The position numbers were made by a program, and so were the translations under genes. A stretch of 64,000 nucleotides of DNA from Amycolatopsis sulphurea (lineage in GTDB: Bacteria; Actinomycetota; Actinomycetes; Mycobacteriales; Pseudonocardiaceae). Numbering within the stretch: the stretch's first letter is position 1; every line of letters begins with the position of its first letter. The stretch is taken from the NCBI RefSeq assembly GCF_002564045.1, contig NZ_PDJK01000001.1, positions 806,001 to 870,000 of the forward strand, in the 5' to 3' direction. Positions 38,041 through 46,966 of this stretch are shown piece by piece. The notes under the pieces are model-generated. The model was not told where the DNA came from. It worked only from the letters and a program-made list of their open reading frames with translations, and ran no database searches.

Positions 38041-38265
38041 ATGGAGTACCGCCGACTTGGCGCGTCCGGATCGCGCACCAGCACTGGGCTTCGGCGCCGG
38101 CATGTTCGGCGTACTGGCCCGATGCACGGGGCCATGGGCGAAATCGACCGCAAAGCAGCTCCGTGGATGATCGACATCTGCGTCGACCCGGGGTTGCCAT
38201 GTTCGACGCCGCGGGCCGGAAGCCCTCGCTTCGGCGCGTCGGAAGTCCTTCCGTACCTCGGCAGG
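38041..38265 (+). pseudogene. Aldo/keto reductase remnant, multiply frameshifted
   Basis: MEYRRLGASGSRTS starts at ATG 38041, a typical aldo/keto reductase N terminus. Other frames then continue the family pattern in order: LGFGAGMFG, GPMHGAMGEIDRKAAPWMIDICVDPG, VAMFDAA and GASEVLPYLGR (compare the family's MIDxCLDAGxxxFDTADxYSxGxSE). At least three frame changes are needed within 225 bases. The gene then stops abruptly against the MarR gene. Confidence 0.7.
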
Positions 38266-38712
38266 TCACAGCTTGTCGTAGAAGGCGGTGATCGCGGCCA
38301 TGACTTCGATCGCCGCGGTGAGCTGGGCGGGCCGGAAGTGCTCCAGTGTCTCGTCGAAGGCAGCCGCCAGTTTCCGTTCGCGTTCCTCGTGTCTGCGCAG
38401 GCCGGATGCGGTGATCCGGACGAGCACTGTCCGGCGGTCGTCCTCGACGCGCTCGCGGGTGACGTCTCCCGATTTGACCAGGCCGTTCACCAGTTGGGTC
38501 ACGGCTGCACCAGTGGTTTCGGTATGCCCGGCGAGCCGGCTGATCGAGAGCGGGCCTTCCTCGGCGAGCGCGCGCAGGGCGCGGGCGTGCGGGAAGGACA
38601 GCGCGCCCTGATCCCGGCTCACCCGGCCGCGCAGCCGTGCGTCGGCCGCGCTGAGTGTGTAAGCCGCCCGTGCGAGGCGGTCCCGGGTCTCGGCTTCGGT
38701 GCTGTCCGGCAT
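38266..38712 (-). CDS. MarR-family transcriptional regulator
   Basis: A 148-aa winged-helix regulator. Helices: LSFPHARALRALAEEGPLSISRLAGHTETTGAAVTQLVNGLVKSGDVTRERVEDDRRTVLVRITASG, which contains the recognition helix and wing with the DxRRTVLVRIT motif. The ATG at 38712 follows GGAGGGAG. Divergent from the hydrolase at 38800; the AT-rich dyad between them is a likely operator for both. Confidence 0.88.
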   Translation of the reverse strand: MPDSTEAETRDRLARAAYTLSAADARLRGRVSRDQGALSFPHARALRALAEEGPLSISRLAGHTETTGAAVTQLVNGLVKSGDVTRERVEDDRRTVLVRITASGLRRHEERERKLAAAFDETLEHFRPAQLTAAIEVMAAITAFYDKL

Positions 38713-38749
38713 GCACTCTCCCTCCGCTTGACGGGACCTTAGCATAGGG

Positions 38750-38777
38750 CTTAACTAAGAAGGACTTAGTAATTAAG
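38750..38777. promoter_or_regulatory. Candidate MarR operator
   Basis: CTTAACTAAG (38750-38759) and CTTAGTAATTAAG (38765-38777), two related dyads in an AT-rich patch that contrasts with the surrounding GC-rich sequence, between divergent marR and hydrolase genes. Confidence 0.5.
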
Positions 38778-38799
38778 GTCTTATATACTTGGAGGGAAG

Positions 38800-40053
38800 A
38801 TGACTTCTCGAGCCATCGGGCAGAGCTGGGCTCTCGATGCGGCGATCGCCCAGGGCGGGTTCGACGCGCTGCACCCGCAGGCGCGGGGCAGCCTCGAAAT
38901 GATCGGGGTCGACCACTCCGACTTCGAGCGGGTGTTCAGCCAGGTCAAGGCCGGTGCCATGATGCCGAAGGCGTGGGCTGGTGTCGCCGAGCAGGTCGAA
39001 ACGCGCGCCGCCCATTACCGCCGGACGGGTTTCCTGGCGACGGCGGCCGATTTCGCTCAGCGGTCCGCGACGCTGTGGTGCGGTGCGCTGGGCGCCCTCC
39101 CAGTCGGGGATGCCCGCAGGGCCGTGTTCCGCGAGCACCTCAACCGCTGCGTGGACCACATCGGGGACCTCCGTGGCGGACGGGTCCGGCGGGTAGTGCT
39201 GGACTTCGAGGGCGGTCATCTCTACGGGTTGCTGCATCTGCCGGCGGGGGACGTCCGCGCGGCCCCGGCGGTGATCCTCGGGCCGGGCATGGACATGGTC
39301 AAAGAGCACTTCCTGTCCCCGGCCGAACGGTATTACACCTCGCGCGGGATGGTGGCGTTGTCGATCGACGGGCCGGGCCAAGGGGAGACACGCGAGAGCG
39401 GCGTTACGGTCGGGGTGACCAACTCCGAACGGGCACTGGCGCACTGGATCGACTACCTGACCGGCCTTCCGGAGGTGGCCGCGGACCGGATCGGCATGTT
39501 CGGGGTCAGCATGGGCGGCTACTGGGGACACCGGCTCGCCGCGGCCGACCGCCGGCTGGCCGCCCTCGCCAGCTTCGAAGGCGTCACCGGCGAGTTCACC
39601 ACGATCTTCGAGCGGGCCCAGCCCAGCTTCAAGCGCAACTACCTGCAGATGTCCGGCTACACCGACGAGGAGGCGTTCGACCGGGAGCTGGCGCCTCGGT
39701 TGCCGCTGGGCGATCTGGTCCGGGACATCGTGTGCCCGGTGCTGATCGGGATCGGTGAGTTCGACGAGCTCAGCAGTCTCGAGGAGATCATCGCCTCCTA
39801 CGAGCGGATCACCGCGCCGAAGGAGATCCGGGTGTATGAGAACGAGTTCCATCCCCTCGGCGGCGTGGCCGCGGAAATGATGCGGTTCGGCGCCGACTGG
39901 CTCGAACGCGTGCTGGCCGGTGAGCTCGCCGAGCCCGGCCGTGATGAGCGCTATTACGTGCGCTGCGACGGCGAGGTGACCGAAGGCACCGCCGAACCCG
40001 ACTGGTGGCGAGGTGCGGTGCCGTCGGCACTGCGCGCCTCGCGAAGCGAATGA
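38800..40053 (+). CDS. Alpha/beta hydrolase with helical N-terminal domain
   Basis: 417 aa. Helical region 1-125, then the core: VVLDFEGGHLYGLLHLP, PGMDMVKEHF, SIDGPGQGETRES. Nucleophile Ser237 in GVSMGG, probable acid Asp in GEFDELSS, base His in ENEFHPLGG. The plan matches FrsA/dihydropseudooxynicotine-hydrolase-like enzymes. The ATG follows GGAGGGAAG. Likely repressed by the divergent MarR protein and co-transcribed with the SDR 20 bases downstream. Confidence 0.82.
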   Translation: MTSRAIGQSWALDAAIAQGGFDALHPQARGSLEMIGVDHSDFERVFSQVKAGAMMPKAWAGVAEQVETRAAHYRRTGFLATAADFAQRSATLWCGALGALPVGDARRAVFREHLNRCVDHIGDLRGGRVRRVVLDFEGGHLYGLLHLPAGDVRAAPAVILGPGMDMVKEHFLSPAERYYTSRGMVALSIDGPGQGETRESGVTVGVTNSERALAHWIDYLTGLPEVAADRIGMFGVSMGGYWGHRLAAADRRLAALASFEGVTGEFTTIFERAQPSFKRNYLQMSGYTDEEAFDRELAPRLPLGDLVRDIVCPVLIGIGEFDELSSLEEIIASYERITAPKEIRVYENEFHPLGGVAAEMMRFGADWLERVLAGELAEPGRDERYYVRCDGEVTEGTAEPDWWRGAVPSALRASRSE

Positions 40054-40073
40054 CGGACAGGGGAGGAAAAACC

Positions 40074-40814
40074 ATGGAACTGCGCCTTGACGGACGGGTC
40101 GCGTTGGTGACCGGGGCAAGCTCCGGACTCGGCGCGGCCATCGCCCGGCAGCTCGCCGCGTCCGGGGCGAGAGTCGCCGCAGTGGGCCGTGACCAGGACC
40201 GGCTCGGCAAGGTAACCGGCGAGATCGGCGCCGCGGCGGTCGGTCTTACCGCGGACCTGCGGGAGGCGGGTGCACCGGAGCGGATCGTCGACGAATGCGT
40301 GGCGGCTTTCGGTACCGTGGACATCCTCGTCCACGCCGCGGGGCTCGGCGAAGCCGCGCCGTTCGAGCGGAGCCTCGACGCGCTCGACCGGATGTGGTCG
40401 GTCAACCTGCGCGCGCCGTATGTGCTGACGCAGGCGGCACTTCCGCATGTGCGCGGCGGCGGCAGCGTCGTGTTCCTCAGTTCGGTCGCGGGCATCGTCG
40501 CCTGTCCCCAAAGCACGGCCTACGGCACGGTCAAGGGCGCAGTGGAGAACTTGACCCGCTGCCTCGCGGTCGAGGAAGCGCCGCACGGAGTCCGCGTGAA
40601 CGCCGTCGCCCCGGGCACCGTCCGCACTCCGCTGAGCGAAGCCGGGCCACTGGCCGATCCGGCGGGGGAGAAGTTCCTGACGGACCGCACTCCGCTCGGC
40701 CGGATCGCGGGGGTGGGAGACGTTTCGTCGGCCGTGCTGTACCTGGTCTCCGACGCAGCCGCCTACGTGACCGGCCACAGTCTGGTCGTCGACGGGGGGT
40801 GGACCGCACAGTAG
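40074..40814 (+). CDS. Short-chain dehydrogenase/reductase
   Basis: A 246-aa classical SDR: TGASSGLG cofactor loop, Arg at AVGRDQDR favouring NADPH, VHAAG, catalytic Ser in LSSVAG and the YxxxK motif in AYGTVKGAV. The C terminus is the family's VTGHSLVVDGGW. The ATG follows GGGGAGG. Second gene of the unit with the hydrolase. Confidence 0.9.
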   Translation: MELRLDGRVALVTGASSGLGAAIARQLAASGARVAAVGRDQDRLGKVTGEIGAAAVGLTADLREAGAPERIVDECVAAFGTVDILVHAAGLGEAAPFERSLDALDRMWSVNLRAPYVLTQAALPHVRGGGSVVFLSSVAGIVACPQSTAYGTVKGAVENLTRCLAVEEAPHGVRVNAVAPGTVRTPLSEAGPLADPAGEKFLTDRTPLGRIAGVGDVSSAVLYLVSDAAAYVTGHSLVVDGGWTAQ

Positions 40815-40905
40815 GGGCTGCCGATTCGCAGGTTCCGTCCCGAGCCGCGCGGTAACCCGGCTCCTCCCGGACAACGGCAATCAGCCATCCACAGTGGACA
40901 CTTCC

Positions 40906-41502
40906 TCAGCGGACCAGTGGCATGAAGATCGTGTCGACGACTTCCCGGATCGACTCGGACGACATCGGCCGCAGATGCATGATCGCCTCGTGCCGGAGCA
41001 GGTCGTAGGGCAGGCCGGCGATCCGCGGGGTCAGCTTCGCGCCGTCGATCTCGCCTCGGTCGATCGCGCGCTGCAGCACGGTTTCGATCACCGACTGCCG
41101 GGACCCGGTCAGCATCTCGCGCAGGTCGGCGGGACTGGTGCCGAGTTCGTCGAAATATGCGGCCAGCTGCGCGGTCATGATCGCCGCGAAGCCCGCGAAC
41201 CACACGTTGAGCTGTTCCATAAGGTCGATGGTGTCGTCCCGCAGTGACCCGGTGGCCGGGTCGGTCAGGACTCCACGGTCACTCGCGCGGAGGATCGCGT
41301 CCTGAACCAGCGCACCTTTGGTCGCCCAGCGGCGGTTGACGACCGGACGGCTCGTGCCCGCTCGCCCGGCGACCGACTCGAAGGTCAGGCCGGAATACCC
41401 GCGTTCCATCAGTTCGTCCCACGCTGCGTCCAGCAACGCACCCTCGAGTTCCGCGCCGTGCCTGCGCCGGCCACGAACGGGTGGCTCGCTTGCAAGATCC
41501 AT
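40906..41502 (-). CDS. TetR-family transcriptional regulator
   Basis: A 198-aa protein. The DNA-binding domain is at residues 18-65 (ALLDAAWDELMERGYSGLTFESVAGRAGTSRPVVNRRWATKGALV), followed by a helical ligand domain with an aromatic-rich pocket region (LNVWFAGFAAIMTAQLAAYF). No ribosome site precedes the ATG; a TAAGAT -10-like hexamer 6 bases upstream suggests a leaderless transcript. Divergent from the unknown gene at 41613, which it may control. Confidence 0.88.
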   Translation of the reverse strand: MDLASEPPVRGRRRHGAELEGALLDAAWDELMERGYSGLTFESVAGRAGTSRPVVNRRWATKGALVQDAILRASDRGVLTDPATGSLRDDTIDLMEQLNVWFAGFAAIMTAQLAAYFDELGTSPADLREMLTGSRQSVIETVLQRAIDRGEIDGAKLTPRIAGLPYDLLRHEAIMHLRPMSSESIREVVDTIFMPLVR

Positions 41503-41612
41503 GACTGCATCTTACACTAGGAGATGAGGGCACTCGACCCTTCTTTCTGCTCCACCGGCCGTTTCGACCGTACCGGCGTGAGCTGTCAAGTATGTTGAAC
41601 AGGAGAATCGTC

Positions 41613-42317
41613 ATGAGCACCACCGCTGATGTTCAGCCGTCCACTTCGGTCACCGTCACCGTGCACACGAAAGGACAGGATTTCGACGAGTCCGCGGTGG
41701 ACCAGTGGGAATTGAAGGCTGCTCGCCGGGCACTGAAGAACCTGAAGAATGTGGCCGGAGGTCAGGTCATGATGGATCTGCTCAAGGAGCAGATCGACGC
41801 GGGTGACCGTTTTCACAAGGAGCTCGTGGAGGCGGCCGGCGGTGCGTGGCGGGAATCACGGACCGAATTCGCGGTGCGCGGGCTCACGGGTACTCAGCTC
41901 ACCAACTGGTTCCGCGGGCAAGCGGGCACCGGAGAATTCGGGGACAAAGCCCTTCTCGTGAACGCGCACCCCGAGCACTACGTCGAGCCGCCCACGTACC
42001 CGGGTGGCATGGTGGAGACGATCGGCGGGCACCTCACCCGGTTCAAGGTGGCGATGGTGCCGGAACTTCCCCCGGTCATCGCGGAATACCTCGATCCGGC
42101 CTACCCGCAGACGCTCGCGCAGGCCGAGCTGACTCTCGACGACGGCACCGCCTTCGCGTACTGCGTGCACCAGGCGCGGGACACCGAAACCGGCGCGGCC
42201 GTCGTGGTCCGCGTCATTTATCCGGCCACCTCTCCGGACTCCCTGATCGAGGGTCACTGCGAGCATTTGGCCATCGAATTCCGCAGCTGGATCAGGAACG
42301 CCGCCGCGGCGGCGTGA
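41613..42317 (+). CDS. Hypothetical protein next to an SDR
   Basis: A 234-aa protein I do not recognise. The first 90 residues are helical and charged (DQWELKAARRALKNLKNVAGGQVMMDLLKEQI). The rest is beta-rich and contains HPEHYVEPPTYPGGMVETIGGHLTRFKVAM and a C-terminal FDD-like region (LTLDDGTAFAYCVHQARDTETGAAVVVRVIYPAT). No signal peptide. The ATG follows AGGAG. Operon with the SDR 30 bases downstream and under likely TetR control. Confidence 0.7.
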   Translation: MSTTADVQPSTSVTVTVHTKGQDFDESAVDQWELKAARRALKNLKNVAGGQVMMDLLKEQIDAGDRFHKELVEAAGGAWRESRTEFAVRGLTGTQLTNWFRGQAGTGEFGDKALLVNAHPEHYVEPPTYPGGMVETIGGHLTRFKVAMVPELPPVIAEYLDPAYPQTLAQAELTLDDGTAFAYCVHQARDTETGAAVVVRVIYPATSPDSLIEGHCEHLAIEFRSWIRNAAAAA

Positions 42318-42347
42318 CCCTTCGGGAAGACCAACGAAAGACAGCCT

Positions 42348-43067
42348 ATGGAATTCAAGAATAAAAAGGCTCTGGTTACCGGTTCGGGAGCATTCGGCGG
42401 CCTCGGGCACGCCATCGCGAAAATCTTCGCCGAGGGTGGTGCCGAGGTCACGATCACCGGCCGGGATCCGGAGCGCGCAGCGCCGGTCCTCGACGATCTC
42501 GGTGGCAACGCCCGTTTCCTGCCAGCCGATTTGCACGACAAGGAGAATGTGCGCAAGCTCGCCGCCGACGCCGGTCCGGTAGACATCCTCGTCAACAACG
42601 CGGCAATCCTGCTCGGCGCCTCACAGGACCTCGACGACTACGAGCACGCATTCGCCGTCAACGTGCGTGCGCCGTTCGTGCTCACCACCGTCCTGGCACC
42701 GGCGATGGCCGAGCGCGGCGGCGGCAGCGTCGTCAACATCTCCTCGACGGCCGCCGGAATCGGCATGCCCGAGATGGGCGTCTACGGGGCGACCAAAGCC
42801 GCGCTGGAATCCCTGACCCGGGCGTGGGCGGCGGAATTCGGCCCGGCGAACGTCCGCGTCAACGCGGTGTCACCCGGACCGATGCGCACGTCGAAGGCGG
42901 TCGCCGCGCTGGGCCCGGACGTCGGCGGCTACGGCGGCACCGTGCCGATGGCGCGGGCGGCCGACCCGTCCGAGGTCGCCGAAGTGGTCGCCTTCGCGGC
43001 CGGCGACCGGGCCGGATTCATGACCGGCGCAGTCCTCCCGGCGGACGGCGGCCGGGCCGCCATCTGA
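42348..43067 (+). CDS. Short-chain dehydrogenase/reductase
   Basis: A 239-aa classical SDR with a slightly longer glycine loop (TGSGAFGGLG), TITGRDPER, NNAA, SSTAAGIG and the catalytic YGATKAA. The C terminus is FMTGAVLPADGG. Probably NADP-dependent. Second gene of the pair with the unknown protein. Confidence 0.88.
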   Translation: MEFKNKKALVTGSGAFGGLGHAIAKIFAEGGAEVTITGRDPERAAPVLDDLGGNARFLPADLHDKENVRKLAADAGPVDILVNNAAILLGASQDLDDYEHAFAVNVRAPFVLTTVLAPAMAERGGGSVVNISSTAAGIGMPEMGVYGATKAALESLTRAWAAEFGPANVRVNAVSPGPMRTSKAVAALGPDVGGYGGTVPMARAADPSEVAEVVAFAAGDRAGFMTGAVLPADGGRAAI

Positions 43068-43113
43068 CCCCGTCTGCCCGGCTCCGTCCCCCGCGGCTGC
43101 CGGGCCGGCGGAC

Positions 43114-43153
43114 CACTGTACGGACGCCTTTTGCGCTGGGCGTCCGTACAGTG
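43114..43153. terminator. Perfect 15-bp hairpin after the SDR gene
   Basis: CACTGTACGGACGCC (43114-43128) pairs perfectly with GGCGTCCGTACAGTG (43139-43153) around TTTTGCGCTG. About 46 bases past the stop. Terminator or protein-binding dyad. Confidence 0.6.
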
Positions 43154-43304
43154 CCGACTATGCATCGCCAGAGTCTGCTGCTCATGTGTATAGGCACCGA
43201 CTCCGGTGACCTCGCCGCGCGCCCGGATCCGGGCGCGCGGCATTTCGGCGAGTACGGTTTCAAGGAAGCCGTCGCGGAGATCTTCGCGACTCGGCAGCAG
43301 TAAG

Positions 43305-43407
43305 GCTGTGAAGGGGCCCTTCACGGACTCAGAGTCCGTGAAGGGCCCCTTCACAGACCTCCGCGGGCTGTGCGGGGCCCTCACACCGACTTTGCCGACA
43401 CCGTCAG
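43305..43407 (-). repeat. MITE-like element, truncated copy
   Basis: Double GTGAAGGGGCCC palindrome (43307-43357), then CACACCGACTTTGCCGACACC, ending in a damaged terminus CGTCAG instead of CCTG. Orientation opposite to copies 1-3. The rest of the 43068-43787 gap is the AT-richer leader of the biosynthetic operon, and no gene is seen. Confidence 0.65.
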
Positions 43408-43685
43408 GGGAGTCGGTGCGCGGACGGCGCCGTGTTCGAGGCCGTCCGGGCGGTGCTCGTCCGACCTGCCGTGGCGGCTCGGCTGCCCGTGGGTTGCCGG
43501 GCGAAAAGTGCGTCGATTCCATTTGTTTCGTGGGCCGTGGATTTCTTCGTATAGCTACAACTATCTGACAAACCTCGCATCGGTATTGGATTGATCTGCC
43601 GCGGAAAATCCGGACCTGAGTCAGGTGCCGAGGAGAGTGGCACTGTGATGCTGATCTCATTCGATCGGACTATTGTCGGCTGTGA

Positions 43686-43742
43686 ACCGTCTCGCTACGG
43701 TCGGTAGTAGTGGTTGAAAAATGAGAAAAAATGCGTGAATAA
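43686..43742 (+). promoter_or_regulatory. Possible promoter and dyad upstream of the biosynthetic operon
   Basis: TTGAAA (43714-43719), 17 bases, then GAATAA (43737-43742), in a locally AT-rich stretch. A dyad ACCGT-CTCGCT-ACGGT (43686-43701) sits just upstream and could bind an activator. Hexamers are imperfect. Confidence 0.3.
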
Positions 43743-43787
43743 GCGTATTTCTCATCTGTGAATAATCACCAACGAGGGGTGGGGATA

Positions 43788-45071
43788 GTGCTGGAAGGAG
43801 AGCCTGGGGAGATCGTTCCCCGGCCCATTTCGCAGGTGCTGGCCGTGGGTGGCGGATCAGATCTGCAGCCGCGGCTGCGGGCGATGTTTCCCGAGTTGCG
43901 CACGGTCGCGCTCTGCCGGGCCGCCGCGCTCGGCTGGGTGCAGAAGCTCGGCGAGAACCAGGCGGTGGTGGTGCTCAGCGACGACTCGCCGGTGGAGCGC
44001 TGGATTGCCGCCGGACGGCACATCAACGCGGAGTTCCCGATCGATCGGATCGTCGCGATGGCCGACCTCGACCAGGACAAGGCCGCGGCGATCGCGGCGG
44101 ACCTGGGTGTCGAGTTCTACTCGCCCGAGGTCGTGGAACGAGTGCACAACAAGGTCGAAATGCGTCGGCGGCTGCGGGAGCGGGGCGTGGACCGGCTGCC
44201 GTACCGGGACCTGCCGTCGGCGGCCGAGGCGCGAGACTTCTTCGCCGAAGCCGGCCCGCCGTTGATCGTCAAGCCCAGCCGCGGCCGGGCCAGCGCGGGG
44301 GTGACGGTCGTGACCGAGCCCGCGCAACTCGATGCGGCGTATCACCGGGCAGCCACCGAGCACGCGCCCAGGGTCGAACCGTCCTCGCCGATCGGCGAGC
44401 GATTCGTGGAGGGGCCGGAATACAGCGTGGAGTGCCTCTCCCACCGCGGCCACCACTACGTGTTCGCCGTGAACGAAGAGTTCAAGGACTCTGTGTCCAA
44501 AGTGGAATACGGCCATGTTGTCCCGGCGCGGATCGCCGCGGAGACCGAGACGGCCCTGGTCGAGCACGTTCGCGAGTGCCTGACGGCGCTGGGCATCGAG
44601 CATGGCATCACGCACAGTGAGCTGATCTTCGGCCCGGACGGTCCGGTGTTTCTGGAAACTCACCTGAGGCAGGCGGGCGACGAGATTCCGCAGCTGATCG
44701 CCGATGCGACCGGGCTGGACATGGCTGACTTTTTCCTCCGGCAGGTCGCCGGCGAGGATATCGGTGCGCTGCCGGAGCTGATCGCGAGGCGGGATCGGCC
44801 GCAGTACACCGGAGCCGCGGCGATCCGCTATCTCGTGCCGCCCGCGGAGGGTGTTCTGGAGGGCATCGACGGCTGGGACGGCGTCGCGGCGTTGCCCGGG
44901 GTGCGCGCACACGCGCAGTCGGCGGAGGCCGGCGCTCTGCTGAACGGGCTGGAGAGCTCGTATTCCCGGCTGGGGCATGTGCGGGTGCAGGCAGCGGATA
45001 CGGCAGCGGCGCTTCAGTTGCTCGACAAGGCATTCGCGGCCATCACGGTCAGGGCTCGCCCCGCAGCGTAA
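43788..45071 (+). CDS. ATP-grasp ligase (first)
   Basis: 427 aa. Pre-ATP-grasp Rossmann-like domain about 1-110, then ATP-grasp: LIVKPSRGRASAGVTVV (glycine-rich loop), RFVEGPEYSVECLS and ELIFGPDGPVFLETHLRQAGDE (metal ligands; Glu-Thr-His replaces the usual Glu-x-Asn). A C-terminal subdomain follows. Such enzymes join a carboxylate to an amine through an acyl phosphate. The GTG at 43788 follows GAGGGG; the earlier GTG at 43758 has none. First gene of a 13-gene operon; it probably forms an amide or peptide bond in the product. Confidence 0.85.
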   Translation: MLEGEPGEIVPRPISQVLAVGGGSDLQPRLRAMFPELRTVALCRAAALGWVQKLGENQAVVVLSDDSPVERWIAAGRHINAEFPIDRIVAMADLDQDKAAAIAADLGVEFYSPEVVERVHNKVEMRRRLRERGVDRLPYRDLPSAAEARDFFAEAGPPLIVKPSRGRASAGVTVVTEPAQLDAAYHRAATEHAPRVEPSSPIGERFVEGPEYSVECLSHRGHHYVFAVNEEFKDSVSKVEYGHVVPARIAAETETALVEHVRECLTALGIEHGITHSELIFGPDGPVFLETHLRQAGDEIPQLIADATGLDMADFFLRQVAGEDIGALPELIARRDRPQYTGAAAIRYLVPPAEGVLEGIDGWDGVAALPGVRAHAQSAEAGALLNGLESSYSRLGHVRVQAADTAAALQLLDKAFAAITVRARPAA

Positions 45072-45092
45072 AACGGCAGGAGAGCGTCCGAA

Positions 45093-46352
45093 ATGACATC
45101 CATTCGGGCTGGTGGCACGGGTGTGCCTCCTTCATCCGCGATCCGCAGATACCTGTTCGGCTATTTTGTCACCAATGTCGGCGTGGGCGGATTCACGCTC
45201 GCGGTCGGGCTGATTCTGTTCGCGAGAACCGGTTCGGCGGAAATGTTCGGGATACTCGTCGGAATGGAGTTCGGTCTCGGGTTGATCGGGCAGGTGATCG
45301 GCGTGAGCGTGCTCGACCGCCGGGACGCGCTGAAGGTGGCGATCATCGCCAACGTGGTGCGCGGCTGTGCAGTTCTCGGGTGCGGCGCGCTGCTGCTCGC
45401 GACGGCCGGCACCACCGTACTGACCAGCGTGTTCCTGGTGTCGGCGATCATCCGGCCGCTGTACCGGGCCGCCAGTTTCGCGCTGGTGGTCCGGGTGTGC
45501 GAGCCGGTTGAGCTGGCCAGGGTGAACGGCCTTCGATTCGGTCTGCTGCAGGTCGCTCAGGTCACCGGGCTGTTGTGGGTGTCCCTGCTCAACGCCGTCG
45601 CTCCGCAGCCGGTGATGCTGCTGGGCGTCGCGGCGTGCCTGCTGGCGGGCACCGCGATCCTCGCCGGGCTTCGGCACCTTCCGGCCAAGGAGCCGCCGGA
45701 CACGGCCGACCGGATGTTCGGCCGGTGGCGAGAGCTGGGCGCGGCCTTTCGCCGCACCCCGGCGGTGGCCGTCCACCTGCTGCTCGGCTGCGCCGGGCCG
45801 CTGGCCGTGGCGCTGGCCGCGGTGCTGGTCGCTCCGGTGAACGCGGAACTCGGTGGCGGCGCGCTGGGCATCATCGCCCTCGACGGCAGTGCCGCGGCCG
45901 GTTCGTTCGTGGCGGTGATGATCACGCGGAAGTTCGCCGTCGAGCGGCTGCCGTCGCTGATCTGGGCCGCGCCGCCACTGATGGCGGCCGGACTGCTGCT
46001 GCTGGGGCTGAACCAGTCCGTGCCGGCCGGGGTGGTGGCTTTCCTGGGTTTGGGCTGCGGATCGGTGCTGTCGGCGACCGCGCTCGACTCGTTGTTGCAG
46101 TACCGCACCGCGGCGCGGCTGGTCGGCAGGCTGGCGATTTCCCAGGAGGCCGCGGTTTCGCTGTTCGCGCTCGTCGCGCTGCCGGTGTTCGGCCGGCTGC
46201 TGGCCGAGCGCGGAGTCGGTGTCGCGTCCGTGGTGTTCGCGACGGTGCTTGCCGGTTTCACGGTGGCCTTCGCGGTCGGGTGGTCGGTACGCCGGACCCG
46301 GCTGCTCACGAGTCCGGTGGGGATTCCGGACCGAATCGAGGGGAGAACATAG
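45093..46352 (+). CDS. MFS transporter
   Basis: 419 aa with about 12 hydrophobic segments. It has the motif-A-like loop DRRDALKVAIIANVVRG after helix 2 and a long central loop near residues 190-215 (KEPPDTADRMFGRWRELG). Probable exporter of, and self-resistance to, the product of the surrounding operon. Confidence 0.88.
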   Translation: MTSIRAGGTGVPPSSAIRRYLFGYFVTNVGVGGFTLAVGLILFARTGSAEMFGILVGMEFGLGLIGQVIGVSVLDRRDALKVAIIANVVRGCAVLGCGALLLATAGTTVLTSVFLVSAIIRPLYRAASFALVVRVCEPVELARVNGLRFGLLQVAQVTGLLWVSLLNAVAPQPVMLLGVAACLLAGTAILAGLRHLPAKEPPDTADRMFGRWRELGAAFRRTPAVAVHLLLGCAGPLAVALAAVLVAPVNAELGGGALGIIALDGSAAAGSFVAVMITRKFAVERLPSLIWAAPPLMAAGLLLLGLNQSVPAGVVAFLGLGCGSVLSATALDSLLQYRTAARLVGRLAISQEAAVSLFALVALPVFGRLLAERGVGVASVVFATVLAGFTVAFAVGWSVRRTRLLTSPVGIPDRIEGRT

Positions 46353-46354
46353 CC

Positions 46355-46966
46355 ATGCAGATCGAACTCGGCTGGGCCGAAGTGCTGGACACGCTTGTCC
46401 GGGATCCCGCGGACGAAAAGGCGCGGGCCTGGGCCGACGAGGCCGCCCGCGAGGAGCGCGGGACGCCGGGGCAACTGTATTCCTACCGAGTGCTGACCAG
46501 TGGCGAAGAAGTGCTCACCGCACTGGCCGAAGGGCCGCGCCGGGTCGAAGCGCTGCTGGCCGAGTACGCCCCGACCCGCACCGATCACCAGCCGGAGCCG
46601 GGCGAGTGGAGCCCGCGGCAGATCGTTCACCACCTCGCGGACAACGAGGCGGTGAACGCGGTGCGGCTGCGGGCCATTCTGACCGAGGAGACGCCGGAGA
46701 TCTACGGGTACGATTCGGATCCCTGGACCAGATTCTTCGACGTGGAAAGCGTGCCTGAGGCACTGCACCGGTTCGCTGTCCAGCGTGCGAACACCGTCCG
46801 GGTGCTGCGGGGCCTCAGCGATGAGGACTTCGACCGCAAGGGTGTGCTGTCCTACCGCGGTGCGGAGACCGTCCGGGTGCTCGCGGCGGTGCTCGCCGGG
46901 CACGACCTGTCGCATCTCGACCAGCTGGTGAAGTCGTTCACCATGGTTCGGGCGGCGGGGCTATGA
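46355..46966 (+). CDS. DinB-family metal-dependent helical protein
   Basis: A 203-aa four-helix-bundle protein of the DinB_2 type. Metal-ligand candidates: His in QIVHHLADNEAVNAVRLR, and His-His in AGHDLSHLDQL near the C terminus. PEPGEWSPRQIVHHLAD is the family's characteristic lead-in. Some relatives use bacillithiol or mycothiol as co-substrate. The role in the cluster is unknown; thiol transfer or isomerisation are possibilities. Overlaps the next gene by ATGA. Confidence 0.8.
   Translation: MQIELGWAEVLDTLVRDPADEKARAWADEAAREERGTPGQLYSYRVLTSGEEVLTALAEGPRRVEALLAEYAPTRTDHQPEPGEWSPRQIVHHLADNEAVNAVRLRAILTEETPEIYGYDSDPWTRFFDVESVPEALHRFAVQRANTVRVLRGLSDEDFDRKGVLSYRGAETVRVLAAVLAGHDLSHLDQLVKSFTMVRAAGL

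Noticed and set aside
38784-38789. TATACT as a -10 element for the hydrolase at 38800
   Set aside because: The ribosome site GGAGG follows within 3 bases, so a transcript starting from this hexamer would lack it.
43160-43303. 47-codon plus-strand frame ending FKEAVAEIFATRQQ
   Set aside because: No ribosome site, no family resemblance, and it directly abuts a MITE fragment. A gene remnant is possible but cannot be supported.
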